64,000 nucleotides of DNA from Oscillospiraceae bacterium Marseille-Q3528 (GTDB lineage: Bacteria; Bacillota; Clostridia; Lachnospirales; Lachnospiraceae): assembly GCA_018223385.1 (NCBI GenBank), contig JAGTTR010000005.1:1-64000 (forward strand). The letters run 5' to 3'. This document shows positions 7,950 to 16,417 of the stretch, piece after piece (positions within the stretch are counted from its first letter, which is position 1; the number at the start of each line of letters is the position of its first letter). A program made the translations under genes and the position numbers. The notes beneath the pieces were generated by a model. The model searched no databases. It saw only the letters and a program-made list of their open reading frames with translations, and was not told the origin of the DNA.

Positions 7950-8411
7950 ATGAGAAAATTAGAAGGAAAAGTTGTAGGAAGTCAGATGAAGATGGGCATT
8001 GTTGCTGCCCGGTTTAATGAGTTTATCGTATCCAAGCTGGTGTCCGGAGCGGAGGATGCACTGGTGCGTCACGGTGTAGACACCGACGATGTGGACATTG
8101 CATGGGTGCCCGGCGCCTTCGAGATTCCGCTGATCGCCCAGAAAATGGCAAAAAGCGGAAAGTATGACGCGGTGATCTGCCTGGGTGCAGTCATCAAGGG
8201 TTCCACCAGCCACTATGATTACGTGTGCGCAGAGGTTTCCAAGGGCGTGGCCCAGGCAGGACTGAATACCGGTGTACCGGTGATCTTCGGTGTGCTGACC
8301 ACAGACAACATCGAGCAGGCCATCGAGCGCGCAGGCACCAAGGCAGGCAACAAGGGTTACGATGTGGCATGCACCGCCATCGAGATGGTCAACCTTATGA
8401 AAAATATGTAA
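7950..8411 (+). CDS. ribH: 6,7-dimethyl-8-ribityllumazine synthase
   Basis: RibH (153 residues) condenses the RibD pyrimidine product with the RibA/B butanone phosphate to give lumazine. Members often form icosahedral shells. Visible motifs are RFNEFI (19-24), WVPGAFEIP, the phosphate-binding region [16 protein letters not shown] with its catalytic His, and [12 protein letters not shown]. Length is typical. GGGAGG lies before the ATG. The 144-base gap after ribBA has no gene or clear terminator. The last 17 bases overlap the convergent HAD gene. Confidence 0.97.
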   Translation: MRKLEGKVVGSQMKMGIVAARFNEFIVSKLVSGAEDALVRHGVDTDDVDIAWVPGAFEIPLIAQKMAKSGKYDAVICLGAVIKGSTSHYDYVCAEVSKGVAQAGLNTGVPVIFGVLTTDNIEQAIERAGTKAGNKGYDVACTAIEMVNLMKNM

Positions 8412-9045
8412 TCACGTCGCGGGCGCTGCCTGCGATATACACGGCGTAATCCCGGTATTGTGCGGCTGGATATTTCATATCCGGAATGCAGATGGCCGGG
8501 ATTTTCCCGTTGTGGGCAGCCAGCAGGCCGTTCTCGGAATCCTCCAGCACCAGGGCGTCCTCCGGGGCAATGTCGAAATGGCGGCAGGACAGCAGAAAGA
8601 TCTCCGGGTCCGGTTTGCTGTGGCTCACCTGATCCCCGCCGGTGATCCTGGAAAAATAGCGGGCCAGACCGGCCTGTTCCAGATAGCGGTTCACGTGGTC
8701 GGTAGGGGTGGAAGAAGCCACGCAGCAGGGAATCTGCCGGGCGGTGAAAAATTCCAGCAGTTCGGGAATCCCTTCTTTGACGGGAATGGTGTGGTGCTCC
8801 GTCCAGTCGTTCATGGCCAGACGGGCCCTGCGGCTGACCTCCCGATGCGGATAATCCGCCCCATAGATTTCCCGTACCCGCGCGGCCAGGGTGTCGCCGC
8901 CCACGCCCAGCGTCAGGGCATATTTTTCCGGTGTGATCTCATAGCCGAGATCAGCAGCTGCCTTTTGCAAAAATCCCATAAACAGGCGTTCAGAATCAAA
9001 AATCAGGCCATCCATATCGAAAATGGCAAGCTTGGGAGTGTTCAT
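8395..9045 (-). CDS. HAD-superfamily hydrolase, beta-phosphoglucomutase-like
   Basis: This 216-residue HAD phosphatase or phosphomutase has motif [12 protein letters not shown] (residues 8-18), whose two Asp are nucleophile and acid/base. Motif II is Ser in VASSTPTD, motif III is Lys in HSKPDPE, and motif IV is the Asp pair in LEDSENG. The helical cap between motifs I and II places it in the beta-phosphoglucomutase/phosphatase subfamily. The exact substrate cannot be read from sequence; a small sugar phosphate or FMN-like phosphate is possible given the neighbours. It is convergent with ribH and overlaps it by 17 bases. A perfect AAAGGAGG precedes the ATG. Confidence 0.9.
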   Translation of the reverse strand: MNTPKLAIFDMDGLIFDSERLFMGFLQKAAADLGYEITPEKYALTLGVGGDTLAARVREIYGADYPHREVSRRARLAMNDWTEHHTIPVKEGIPELLEFFTARQIPCCVASSTPTDHVNRYLEQAGLARYFSRITGGDQVSHSKPDPEIFLLSCRHFDIAPEDALVLEDSENGLLAAHNGKIPAICIPDMKYPAAQYRDYAVYIAGSARDVITYFS

Positions 9046-9167
9046 AGGTTGTGTCCTCCTTTGGTATTGCCTTCATTTTAGGGGATAACGGTGAAAATGT
9101 AAAGCTTACAAAAATGAACGGCAAAGCATCGAAGATGAAAAAAGATCATACCCAGTGAAAAAGATTG

Positions 9168-9176
9168 TGCTATAAT
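9168..9176 (+). promoter_or_regulatory. Extended -10 promoter of the sortase gene
   Basis: TGC followed by TATAAT (9171-9176). No good -35 is present. It lies 43 bases upstream of the sortase start codon. Confidence 0.6.
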
Positions 9177-9219
9177 GATGACAGGATCATAAAGAAAGTA
9201 AAGATAGAGGAGGCATGGA

Positions 9220-10290
9220 ATGAAAGAAATACACACATCGCCGGAAAAGCCGAAGAAAAAAAGGCCGGTGAGTGCAGATGGTCAGGAGCGTCCACGAAAG
9301 CGCCCGGCGGATGAAGGAGATGCCCCGAGACCGCGCAAGCGTCCGACAGATGGCGGAGATACACCAAGATCAAAGAAACGAGAAACGAATCGAGACGGGC
9401 AGGAAGAATTGCGTCCACGAAAACGCCCGACAAATATAGAAGGATCTGTAAAGCCGAAGAAACATGCTTCGCAGGGAGAAAGGAAGTCAGGCAAGAAGCG
9501 CCGCAAAAAAAAGAAACAGCGGATGGACACGTTGAGTCTGGTGCTTCTGCTTGTGGCCATCGTGGTATTTTGTTTTTCGGCATTTTCGCTGATCCGCATT
9601 GGGCTGAATTATAAAAAAGGAACAGACACGTACCAGGAGCTGGAGGCAGCAGTGGTGACGGAGGCGACCCCGGACGGCACAGAAGCGCAGCCGGACAACG
9701 CCGATACCCGGGCCATGGCCTATACGCCTCCTTACGTGAATTTCGATAACCTGCTGCAGATCAACCCGGAGACGGAAGCGTGGATTTTGCTGCCGGACAC
9801 GAAGATCAATTACCCCATCGTGAAGCACACGGACAACGCCTATTATCTGAATCATATGATTGACGGCACGTCCAACAGCGCGGGTACATTGTTTATCGAC
9901 ACGAACAACAGCAACAACTTTGCTGATCAGAATACCATCGTCTACGGCCACAACATGAAGAACGGTTCCATGTTCGGCCAGCTGAAAAAGTACGGCAAGG
10001 AAGATTTTTACAAAGAGCACCCGTGTTTTTATCTGTACACGAAGGATGGCGTGTGGCAGTATGACATTTTCTCTGTCCGTGTAGTGGATGAGCTCAGCGA
10101 CAGCTATACGATGACCTTTGCATCCACCGATGCGTACCGCAGCTATCTGGATCAGGCTGTGCGCAAGTCCATGTACGACACCACGGCGACGGCAGATGTG
10201 ACGGATTCCATCATCACGCTGTCCACCTGCACCAGCAAGGACACCGACCGACTGATCGTGCAGGCTGTTAAAGGAGAACAGATTCGCTGA
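9220..10290 (+). CDS. srtB: Class B sortase with a long basic cytoplasmic tail
   Basis: The protein has 356 residues. A single membrane anchor (about 102-124) is followed by a sortase B domain with catalytic H244 (VYGHNM), C337 (TLSTC) and R345 (TDRLIVQA). Sortases cleave a sorting signal and attach proteins to peptidoglycan or pili. The odd part is the first 100 residues: a highly charged cytoplasmic tail with about four copies of a (P)RKRP(T/A)D-like unit, then a Lys/Arg-rich stretch. This tail is much longer than in usual SrtB. No sorting-signal protein is visible nearby, so the substrate is unknown. The ATG at 9220 follows GAGGAGGC. Confidence 0.93.
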   Translation: MKEIHTSPEKPKKKRPVSADGQERPRKRPADEGDAPRPRKRPTDGGDTPRSKKRETNRDGQEELRPRKRPTNIEGSVKPKKHASQGERKSGKKRRKKKKQRMDTLSLVLLLVAIVVFCFSAFSLIRIGLNYKKGTDTYQELEAAVVTEATPDGTEAQPDNADTRAMAYTPPYVNFDNLLQINPETEAWILLPDTKINYPIVKHTDNAYYLNHMIDGTSNSAGTLFIDTNNSNNFADQNTIVYGHNMKNGSMFGQLKKYGKEDFYKEHPCFYLYTKDGVWQYDIFSVRVVDELSDSYTMTFASTDAYRSYLDQAVRKSMYDTTATADVTDSIITLSTCTSKDTDRLIVQAVKGEQIR

Positions 10291-10326
10291 TTAGATGATG
10301 AAGGTGTAAGAGAGGAGGCGGCCGAT

Positions 10327-11046
10327 ATGACCCCAGAAGAAAAATTACAGGAGCTGATCTCCGGTTCGAATAACATTGTATTTTTTGGCGGCGCCGGCGT
10401 ATCGACGGAGAGCGGCATTCCGGATTTCCGCAGCGTGGATGGCCTGTATCATCAGAAATACGACTATCCGCCGGAGGAAATTTTGAGCCATTCCTTTTTC
10501 CTGTATCATACGGAAGAATTTTACCGGTTTTACAAAGATAAAATGCTTTGCCTGGATGCCAAGCCCAACCGGGCCCATGAGAAGCTGGCCGAGCTGGAAG
10601 CGGCGGGCAAGCTGAAAGCGGTGGTGACCCAGAACATTGACGGGCTGCACCAGATGGCGGGAAGTAAGAAGGTGCTGGAGCTGCATGGTTCGGTGCACCG
10701 CAATTACTGTCAGAAGTGCGGCAAATTTTACGATGCGGCGTACATGCTCCATGCGGAAGGCATTCCTCGGTGCAGCTGCGGCGGCACCATCAAGCCGGAT
10801 GTGGTGCTTTACGAGGAAGGCCTGGACAACGGCATTTTGTCCGAGGCGGTGCGCTGCATTTCCGAGGCAGATGTGCTGATCATCGGCGGTACGTCGCTGG
10901 TGGTGTATCCGGCGGCGGGACTGGTGAATTACTACAACGGCCATAAGCTGGTGGTGATCAACAAATCGCCGACGCCCATGGACCGCAAGGCTGACTTGGT
11001 CATTGCGGGCAGCATCGGGGAAGTGCTGGGCAATATCCGCGTGTAA
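10327..11046 (+). CDS. cobB: NAD-dependent protein deacylase (sirtuin), first of a tandem pair
   Basis: This 239-residue sirtuin removes acyl groups from lysines using NAD+. It has GAGVSTESGIPDFRS (22-36), TQNIDGLH (101-108), catalytic H120 in ELHGSVHRNYC, a zinc site of C128, C131, C149 and C151, and GGTSLVVYPA. It lacks the Ala-Tyr-Arg desuccinylase pair typical of SIRT5-like CobB, so deacetylation is the more likely activity (inference). It follows the sortase gene by 36 bases, with GAGAGGAGG before the ATG. A second sirtuin follows, separated by a palindromic repeat. Confidence 0.92.
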   Translation: MTPEEKLQELISGSNNIVFFGGAGVSTESGIPDFRSVDGLYHQKYDYPPEEILSHSFFLYHTEEFYRFYKDKMLCLDAKPNRAHEKLAELEAAGKLKAVVTQNIDGLHQMAGSKKVLELHGSVHRNYCQKCGKFYDAAYMLHAEGIPRCSCGGTIKPDVVLYEEGLDNGILSEAVRCISEADVLIIGGTSLVVYPAAGLVNYYNGHKLVVINKSPTPMDRKADLVIAGSIGEVLGNIRV

Positions 11047-11059
11047 CTGTTGACGATTC

Positions 11060-11223
11060 GTTACATTTCACGAGCGCCATTCGCAAAATCGCATCTTTGA
11101 TGCTTTCCGCTGCTTTGCAGCTCATTTTTGCTCATGACGAGGCGCTCCCTTCGTATATTCCTGCATTCAGATTTTCATGCAAGCATGAAATCTGTTCACA
11201 GAAATATACGAGTGAACTGTAAC
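11060..11223. repeat. Dispersed palindromic intergenic repeat, copy 3
   Basis: The ends GTTAC and GTAAC and the inner GTGAACTG match the family. The shared block (GCGCCATTCGCAAAATCGCA .. GCAGCTCATTTTTGCTCATGA .. GAGGCGCTCCCTTCGT) is the closest to copy 1. The second hairpin (CGTATATT..AATATACG, inner CATGCAAGCATG) again pairs with its own sequence. It separates the two sirtuin genes. Confidence 0.88.
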
Positions 11224-11259
11224 AATCATGTCTTTGAGGGGAGAAAGAGAGCATGAAGA

Positions 11260-12087
11260 ATGGATTTGGAAACTGCGGCAATGCTGCAAAAGATGGTTGA
11301 TGAGAGTGACCATATCGTTTTTTTCGGCGGAGCAGGCGTATCCACGGAGAGTGGCATCCCGGATTTTCGAAGCCGTGATGGTCTGTTTCGGCAGAAATAT
11401 AAATATTCACCCCAGAAAATTTTGAGCAAACCTTTTTATAAGGAGAAACCCGAAGTTTTTTATGAATTTTACCGGGAAAAAATGCTCTGGCCGGACGCCT
11501 GTCCCAATGCGGCCCACAAAAAGCTGGTGGAGCTGGAGGAGGCAGGCAAGCTGTCTGCTATTGTGACCCAGAACATTGACGGGCTGCATCAGAAGGCGGG
11601 AAGCAAAAAGGTGCTGGAGCTGCACGGGTCTGTGCATCGGAACTACTGTACCAGATGCGGGAAATTTTATGATCTGGATACGATGCTGCATACCGAGGGC
11701 ATTCCCCGGTGCAGCTGCGGCGGTATGATCAAGCCGGATGTGGTGCTGTACCAGGAAAAGCTGAAAATGGACGTGATCATGGAGGCTGCGAAGGTCATTT
11801 CCGAGGCAGATATGCTCATCATCGGCGGCACCTCCCTTTCAGTGTATCCGGCCAACCGGCTGATCAAGAATTTCAAGAAGCCCAACCGGGTGCTGATCAA
11901 CAAAAATATTGCCGGCATGGAGTACCGGGCCAGACTGGTCATCGCGGACAGCATCGGGGAAGTGCTGGGCGGTATCCAGGTAAAAAAGGAGCAGGAGGGG
12001 CAGGCAGAGCCCCCACAGCAGGAGAGCGACAGGCGGGACCGGCAGAGTCTCCATAAAATAGGAAGAACAGCGTGGAGCCACGCATAG
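11260..12087 (+). CDS. NAD-dependent protein deacylase (sirtuin), second of a tandem pair
   Basis: This 275-residue sirtuin is closely related to the preceding one, with long identical stretches around TQNIDGLH, KKVLELHGSVHRNYC and GIPRCSCGG. NAD-binding GAGVSTESGIPDFRS, catalytic H122 and zinc cysteines C130, C133, C151 and C153 are intact. It carries about 30 extra C-terminal residues rich in Gln, Glu, Arg and Ser that look unstructured. The pair arose by duplication; differing loops (for example KPFYKEKPEVFYEF) suggest different substrates. The nearest purine-rich ribosome-binding sequence lies rather far upstream, so the start is moderately certain. Confidence 0.9.
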   Translation: MDLETAAMLQKMVDESDHIVFFGGAGVSTESGIPDFRSRDGLFRQKYKYSPQKILSKPFYKEKPEVFYEFYREKMLWPDACPNAAHKKLVELEEAGKLSAIVTQNIDGLHQKAGSKKVLELHGSVHRNYCTRCGKFYDLDTMLHTEGIPRCSCGGMIKPDVVLYQEKLKMDVIMEAAKVISEADMLIIGGTSLSVYPANRLIKNFKKPNRVLINKNIAGMEYRARLVIADSIGEVLGGIQVKKEQEGQAEPPQQESDRRDRQSLHKIGRTAWSHA

Positions 12088-12106
12088 GCTCCGGAAAGGA
12101 AGTGCG

Positions 12107-12289
12107 ATGGAATACGAGGTTGGCGATATCGTCAAACTGAAGAAAAAGCACCCCTGCGGGAGCTTTGAATGGGAAATCCTCCGGGTGGGTGCGGACTTTC
12201 GTCTGAAGTGCACCGGCTGTGGCCATCAGATCATGATCGCCCGCAAACTGGTGGAAAAAAATACAAGAGATTTGCGAAAAAAGCCTTGA
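12107..12289 (+). CDS. DUF951 domain-containing protein
   Basis: This 60-residue protein matches the DUF951 family common in Firmicutes near rpsF/ssb/rpsR and dnaB. It has a conserved KKKHPCGSFEWEILRVGADFR core and a CTGCGH pair that, with the earlier Cys, may bind a metal. Its function is unknown. The ATG follows GGAAAGGAAG, 19 bases after the sirtuin stop. Its own stop codon lies inside the downstream terminator stem. Confidence 0.9.
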   Translation: MEYEVGDIVKLKKKHPCGSFEWEILRVGADFRLKCTGCGHQIMIARKLVEKNTRDLRKKP

Positions 12290-12305
12290 AAAAAGGCTTT
12301 TTTTA
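12276..12305 (+). terminator. Terminator after the DUF951 gene
   Basis: AAAAAAGCCTT and AAGGCTTTTTT form a stem around a GAAA-type loop, ending in seven T's. The stem overlaps the DUF951 stop codon. Confidence 0.9.
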
Positions 12306-12334
12306 TGTTATCATCAATATTCGTGATATATTAA

Positions 12335-12400
12335 CTGCTCGCATCAGGGCAGCAATCCTTGCTCCCATCAGATGGGGAGCCAGAGACCATAAGGAGGTAA
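12335..12400 (+). promoter_or_regulatory. rpsF 5' leader, possible S6:S18 autoregulatory RNA
   Basis: The leader contains a GC-rich hairpin, GCTCCC (12361-12366) with GGGGAGC (12374-12380), close to the rpsF ribosome-binding site, plus a GGGCAGC..TTGCTCC alternative pairing. Many bacterial rpsF leaders bind the S6:S18 complex through such a structure. The match here is positional and structural only; I did not verify the conserved bulge. Confidence 0.35.
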
Positions 12401-12406
12401 AACAGC

Positions 12407-12694
12407 ATGACAAAATATGAATTAGCTCTTGTTGTGAATGCAAAACTCGAAGATGAAGAGAGACTGGCAACAGTCGAGAAAGCCAAGGAGTACATCACAC
12501 GTTTCGGCGGCGTGATCACCAACGTGGATGACTGGGGTAAGAAGAGACTTGCTTACGAGATCCAGAAGATGAAAGAGGGCTTCTACTACTTCATCCAGTT
12601 TGACGCTGAGACATCCGCTCCGGCTGAGATCGAGAAACACGTTCGCATCATGGAGAATGTTATCAGATATTTATGCGTAAAGCAGGAAGCATAG
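12407..12694 (+). CDS. rpsF: 30S ribosomal protein S6
   Basis: S6 (95 residues) binds the central domain of 16S rRNA together with S18. The sequence MTKYELALVVNAKLEDEER followed by WGKKRLAYEIQK and EGFYYFIQF is characteristic, and length is typical. ATAAGGAGG precedes the ATG. It is the first gene of the conserved rpsF-ssb-rpsR operon, 25 bases before ssb. Confidence 0.98.
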   Translation: MTKYELALVVNAKLEDEERLATVEKAKEYITRFGGVITNVDDWGKKRLAYEIQKMKEGFYYFIQFDAETSAPAEIEKHVRIMENVIRYLCVKQEA

Positions 12695-12719
12695 GACCCA
12701 GACAGAAGAAGGAGATTCA

Positions 12720-13163
12720 ATGAACAAAGTAATCTTAATGGGGCGTCTGACAAGAGACCCGGAAGTAAGATATTCTCAGGGCGAGAACGGAAGCGCAGTT
12801 GCACGTTTTTCCCTGGCTGTTGACCGGAGATTCAAGAGAGCCGGAGATGCAGAGGCAGATTTCTTCAACTGTACGGCATTTGGCCGTCAGGCAGAGTTTG
12901 TTGAGAGATATCTGAAGCGGGGAACGAAGATGGTTGTGACCGGCAGAATCCAGAACGACAACTACACGAACAGAGATGGCCAGAAGGTCTACAGCGTGCA
13001 GATCATCGTTGAGGAACTGGAATTTGCTGAGAGCAAGGCAGCAGCAGGCAGCAATGATGGGGGTTATCATCAGCCTGCAGACAGACCTTCACCGGCCGCT
13101 GCAGTTGGCGATGGCTTCATGAACATTCCGGACGGAATTGATGAGGAGCTGCCATTTAACTAA
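12720..13163 (+). CDS. ssb: Single-stranded DNA-binding protein
   Basis: SSB (147 residues) has an N-terminal OB fold (1-105: MNKVILMGRLTRDPEVRYS .. FFNCTAFGRQAEFVERYLKRG). A flexible Pro/Gly/Ala-rich linker follows, then an acidic tip ending DEELPFN, the docking motif for replication and repair partners. It protects single-stranded DNA at forks. It lies between rpsF and rpsR as in most Firmicutes. Confidence 0.98.
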   Translation: MNKVILMGRLTRDPEVRYSQGENGSAVARFSLAVDRRFKRAGDAEADFFNCTAFGRQAEFVERYLKRGTKMVVTGRIQNDNYTNRDGQKVYSVQIIVEELEFAESKAAAGSNDGGYHQPADRPSPAAAVGDGFMNIPDGIDEELPFN

Positions 13164-13229
13164 ACAATATTTCAGTGTTTTCCTATAATAATGTTTTATA
13201 ACAGGAATCCGAACAGGAGGTAAATAATC

Positions 13230-13490
13230 ATGGCATTCAAAAATGATAGAAGCGATTCTCCGATGAAGAGAAGAGGCGGACGCAGAAGAAAGAAAGTTTG
13301 CGTATTCTGTGGCAAAGAGAACAACGAGATCGATTACAAGGACGTTAATAAGTTAAAGAGATATGTCTCCGAGAGAGGCAAGATTCTTCCGAGAAGAATC
13401 ACCGGCAACTGTGCAAAGCATCAGAGAGCACTGACCGTTGCGATCAAGAGAGCAAGACATATCGCAATTATGCCTTACGTTCAGGACTAA
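13230..13490 (+). CDS. rpsR: 30S ribosomal protein S18
   Basis: S18 (86 residues) pairs with S6 on 16S rRNA. It has a basic N-terminus and the conserved core [25 protein letters not shown] followed by [23 protein letters not shown] near the N-terminus resembles the Cys pair seen in zinc-binding (C+) S18 forms. AACAGGAGG precedes the ATG. Confidence 0.98.
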   Translation: MAFKNDRSDSPMKRRGGRRRKKVCVFCGKENNEIDYKDVNKLKRYVSERGKILPRRITGNCAKHQRALTVAIKRARHIAIMPYVQD

Positions 13491-13504
13491 TTTTGAACAG
13501 TCAC

Positions 13505-13556
13505 GGAGCTGTTGCAATGCAGATGAGCAGTCATTTGCGGAGCAGCGGCTCCTTTT
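13505..13556 (+). terminator. Terminator of the rpsF-ssb-rpsR operon
   Basis: GGAGCTGTTGC (13505-13515) pairs with GCAGCGGCTCC (13542-13552), then TTTT. It lies 15 bases after the rpsR stop. Confidence 0.75.
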
Positions 13557-13623
13557 CGTTTCGTATACATATCTTACAGACAAATTCTATCGTTTTTTTC
13601 CGCTTCCCCTTTACATACAAAGA

Positions 13624-13632
13624 TGGTATAAT
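13624..13632 (+). promoter_or_regulatory. Extended -10 promoter of gdpP-rplI
   Basis: TGG followed by TATAAT (13627-13632), with no strong -35. It lies 64 bases ahead of the gdpP start. Confidence 0.55.
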
Positions 13633-13695
13633 AAAAGCTGTTCATTTATCGTTATTTCCCGCCCCGGTCAGGTGCGGGACACCGGAGGAACAGGT

Positions 13696-15741
13696 ATGAA
13701 GAAAAAGTTAAAGCTTAAGGGACAGCTTCGTTCTTATATGCAGTGGCCGATCATGCTGACGGTGCTTCTGGCCGCCATGAATCTCTGGATCTATGTGATG
13801 GATGTACGCATTGGTATGGTGATGAGCGTTTTCATCGGGATCTATGTGGTTACGGTCATTATTCTTTATGTATATAACAAGCCGCTGATTTTGAATGAGC
13901 TGATTTCCTTTGCCACACAATATGGGCAGGTGCAGAAGTCCCTGCTGAAGGAGCTGGCAGTGCCTTATGCGCTTCTGGACGACCAGGGGAAGATGGTGTG
14001 GAGAAATGAAGCGTTTATGGATGTGGTAGGCGCGGACAATGCGCGGAAGAAGTCGATCTTCGCTATTTTACCGGAGCTTCACCGGGAGGATATGCCCGAT
14101 GAGGAAGGCGTGAAGAGCTGCCATATCCACTATGAAGACCGGGATTTCCGGGCAGATTTCCGTAAGATCACCATTGACGGCATGCTGGAAAACAACAGTC
14201 TGGTGGACACCACCGATTACGAGGGGTATCTGGTGGCGCTCTATCTTTTTGACGAGACGGATCTGAACATCGCTATCCGGGAAAACCGGGAGCAGCGCAT
14301 GGTCAGCGGCCTGATCTATATTGACAACTACGATGAGGCACTGGAGAGCATCGAGGAAGTGCGGCAGTCTCTGCTGGGTGCGCTCATCGAGCGAAAGATC
14401 AACAAATACATTGCCGGTGTGGAAGGCATTGTGAAAAAGCTGGAGAAGGATAAGTATTTTGTGATCTTCAAGTACAAGTATCTGCGCCAGCTCAAGGAAC
14501 AGCGTTTTGACATTATGGATGATGTGAAAACGGTGAATATCGGCAATGAGATGCCAATTACGTTAAGTATCGGCATTGGCATCGGTGGCAGCACGTATGC
14601 CCAGAATTACGAGTATGCCCGCACGGCCATCGACCTGGCACTGGGCCGGGGCGGCGATCAGGCGGTGCTGAAAGAGGGCTCTTCCATTTCCTATTACGGC
14701 GGCAAGAGCAAGACCGTGGAGAAGACCACCCGTGTGAAAGCCCGTGTGAAAGCCCAGGCGCTGCGGGAGATCATCCAGACGAAGGATCGGGTCATCATCA
14801 TGGGGCACAAGCTGTCGGACGTGGACGCGTTCGGCGCTGCGGTGGGTATTTACCGGGCCTCTGTGTTCCTGAATAAAAAAGTAAATATCGTGGTCAATGA
14901 AGTGACCACTTCCCTCCGTCCGCTGATGGACAGCTTCCTTGCCGGTCAGGACAAGGCGGAGGATATCGTCATCAAGAGCCCCCAGGCCATTGAGCGGGCC
15001 GACGGCAGCACGGTGGTGGTTGTGGTGGATACGAACCGGCCCAGCTACACCGAGTGTCAGGAGCTTCTGAACAAATGCAAGACCATTGTGGTGCTGGATC
15101 ATCACCGCCGGGGCGGCGAGGTTATCGAGAATGCGACGCTGTCGTACATCGAGCCCTATGCGTCCTCTGCCTGCGAGATGGTGGCGGAGATCCTGCAGTA
15201 TTTTGACGATGGCCTGAAGATCAAACAGTCCGAAGCGGACTGCCTGTATGCGGGCATCATGATCGACACAGACAACTTTATGAGCAAGGCAGGTGTGCGT
15301 ACCTTTGAGGCGGCAGCTTTCCTGAAGCGGAGCGGCGCGGATATCACCAGGATCCGAAAACTGCTTCGCTACGACATGACGGAATATAAGGCGCGTGCTG
15401 AGGTGGTACGCAAGGCGGAGATTTATCAGGGCGTATTTGCCATTTCCGTATGCGAGGGCGACGGGCTGGAGAGCCCTACCATCGTCGGCGCCCAGGCGGC
15501 CAACGAGCTGCTGGATATCATCGGCGTGAAGGCGTCCTTTGTGCTGACCCAGTACAATCATACGATTTATGTCAGCGCCCGCGCCATCGATGAAGTGAAT
15601 GTACAGATTATTATGGAACGGCTGGGCGGCGGCGGCCATATGACCATTGCCGGTGCGCAGCTGGGAGATGTGACTCTGGATGAGGCCAAGAGCATTCTGA
15701 AGGAAACACTGAATAAAATGCAGGAAGAAGGAGCGTTATAA
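13696..15741 (+). CDS. gdpP: Cyclic-di-AMP phosphodiesterase, GdpP type (DHH/DHHA1)
   Basis: The 681-residue membrane protein hydrolyses c-di-AMP. Two N-terminal membrane helices (about 18-58) are followed by a PAS-like domain (about 75-165), a degenerate GGDEF domain (about 170-305) and a DHH-DHHA1 hydrolase (about 345-660). Catalytic motifs seen are GHKLSDVDAFGAA, DTNRP, LDHHRRG near residue 470, the Asp in MIDTDNF, and GGGGHMTIAGAQL in DHHA1. The ATG at 13696 follows CGGAGGAAC. The frame is open upstream to 13438, but that would overlap rpsR and precede the promoter. It forms an operon with rplI two bases downstream, a common Firmicutes arrangement. Confidence 0.95.
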   Translation: MKKKLKLKGQLRSYMQWPIMLTVLLAAMNLWIYVMDVRIGMVMSVFIGIYVVTVIILYVYNKPLILNELISFATQYGQVQKSLLKELAVPYALLDDQGKMVWRNEAFMDVVGADNARKKSIFAILPELHREDMPDEEGVKSCHIHYEDRDFRADFRKITIDGMLENNSLVDTTDYEGYLVALYLFDETDLNIAIRENREQRMVSGLIYIDNYDEALESIEEVRQSLLGALIERKINKYIAGVEGIVKKLEKDKYFVIFKYKYLRQLKEQRFDIMDDVKTVNIGNEMPITLSIGIGIGGSTYAQNYEYARTAIDLALGRGGDQAVLKEGSSISYYGGKSKTVEKTTRVKARVKAQALREIIQTKDRVIIMGHKLSDVDAFGAAVGIYRASVFLNKKVNIVVNEVTTSLRPLMDSFLAGQDKAEDIVIKSPQAIERADGSTVVVVVDTNRPSYTECQELLNKCKTIVVLDHHRRGGEVIENATLSYIEPYASSACEMVAEILQYFDDGLKIKQSEADCLYAGIMIDTDNFMSKAGVRTFEAAAFLKRSGADITRIRKLLRYDMTEYKARAEVVRKAEIYQGVFAISVCEGDGLESPTIVGAQAANELLDIIGVKASFVLTQYNHTIYVSARAIDEVNVQIIMERLGGGGHMTIAGAQLGDVTLDEAKSILKETLNKMQEEGAL

Positions 15742-15743
15742 TT

Positions 15744-16190
15744 ATGAAGGTTATTTTATTACAGGATGTCAAAGCCCTTGGAAAAAAGGGAGAACTGGTC
15801 AATGTCAATGACGGCTATGCGAGAAACTTTATCCTGCCGAAGAAGCTGGGCGTGGAGGCCAACAGCCAGAACATGAACGATCTGAAGCTGCAGAAGGCCC
15901 ACGAGGAGAAACGGGCGCAGGAGATCTACGAGGAAGCCAAGGAATTTGGTGCAAAGATCGCAGCCTCCAGCGTGCGGGTAACGATCAAGACCGGCGAGGG
16001 CGGCAAGATTTTCGGTTCCGTTTCCTCCAAGGAGATCGCACAGGCAGCACAGGAGCAGCTGGGCATGGACATCGATAAGAAGAAAATGCAGCTGGCAGCA
16101 CCCATCAAGTCTCTGGGAACCCACATGGTGCCGGTGAGACTGCATCCCAAGGTGACCACCGAGCTGAAAGTTATCGTGACCGAGGCGTAA
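15744..16190 (+). CDS. rplI: 50S ribosomal protein L9
   Basis: L9 (148 residues) binds 23S rRNA near the L1 stalk and reaches along the ribosome surface. The N-terminal RNA-binding domain MKVILLQDVKALGKKGELVNVNDGYARNFI is diagnostic. A long connecting helix and a C-terminal domain (GGKIFGSVSSKEIA) follow. Length is typical. The start lies two bases after the gdpP stop, with AGAAGGAGCG as the ribosome-binding site. Confidence 0.98.
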   Translation: MKVILLQDVKALGKKGELVNVNDGYARNFILPKKLGVEANSQNMNDLKLQKAHEEKRAQEIYEEAKEFGAKIAASSVRVTIKTGEGGKIFGSVSSKEIAQAAQEQLGMDIDKKKMQLAAPIKSLGTHMVPVRLHPKVTTELKVIVTEA

Positions 16191-16350
16191 GGTGAAAGCT
16201 ACCTGTCTGGGCAGTCTGTGAGTGGGTGCTGGATCAGGCGGTGGAACGATTTTGTGTGCGGAATCGGAGTCGTACATCAGCCTTGGCTGAGTAGTACATG
16301 AGAGAGCTTGAGATTTGTACGCAATGAAAACAGAGTGATAATGAATGGAT

Positions 16351-16393
16351 AAGGGCGGGCTGCTGCAGGAGAATGCAGTTGTCCGCCTTTCTG
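16351..16393 (+). terminator. Probable terminator between rplI and dnaB
   Basis: AAGGGCGG..TGCTGCA (from 16351) pairs imperfectly with TGCAGTT..CCGCCTTT (to 16390). The T-run is short. The 160 bases between rplI and this hairpin show no gene. Confidence 0.55.
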
Positions 16394-16417
16394 GATAAAA
16401 AGGATGGAGGGTGAACT

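Noticed and set aside
14563..15639. 358-codon minus-strand frame opposite gdpP
   Set aside because: Shadow of the DHH-DHHA1 coding region; no family motif or ribosome-binding site.
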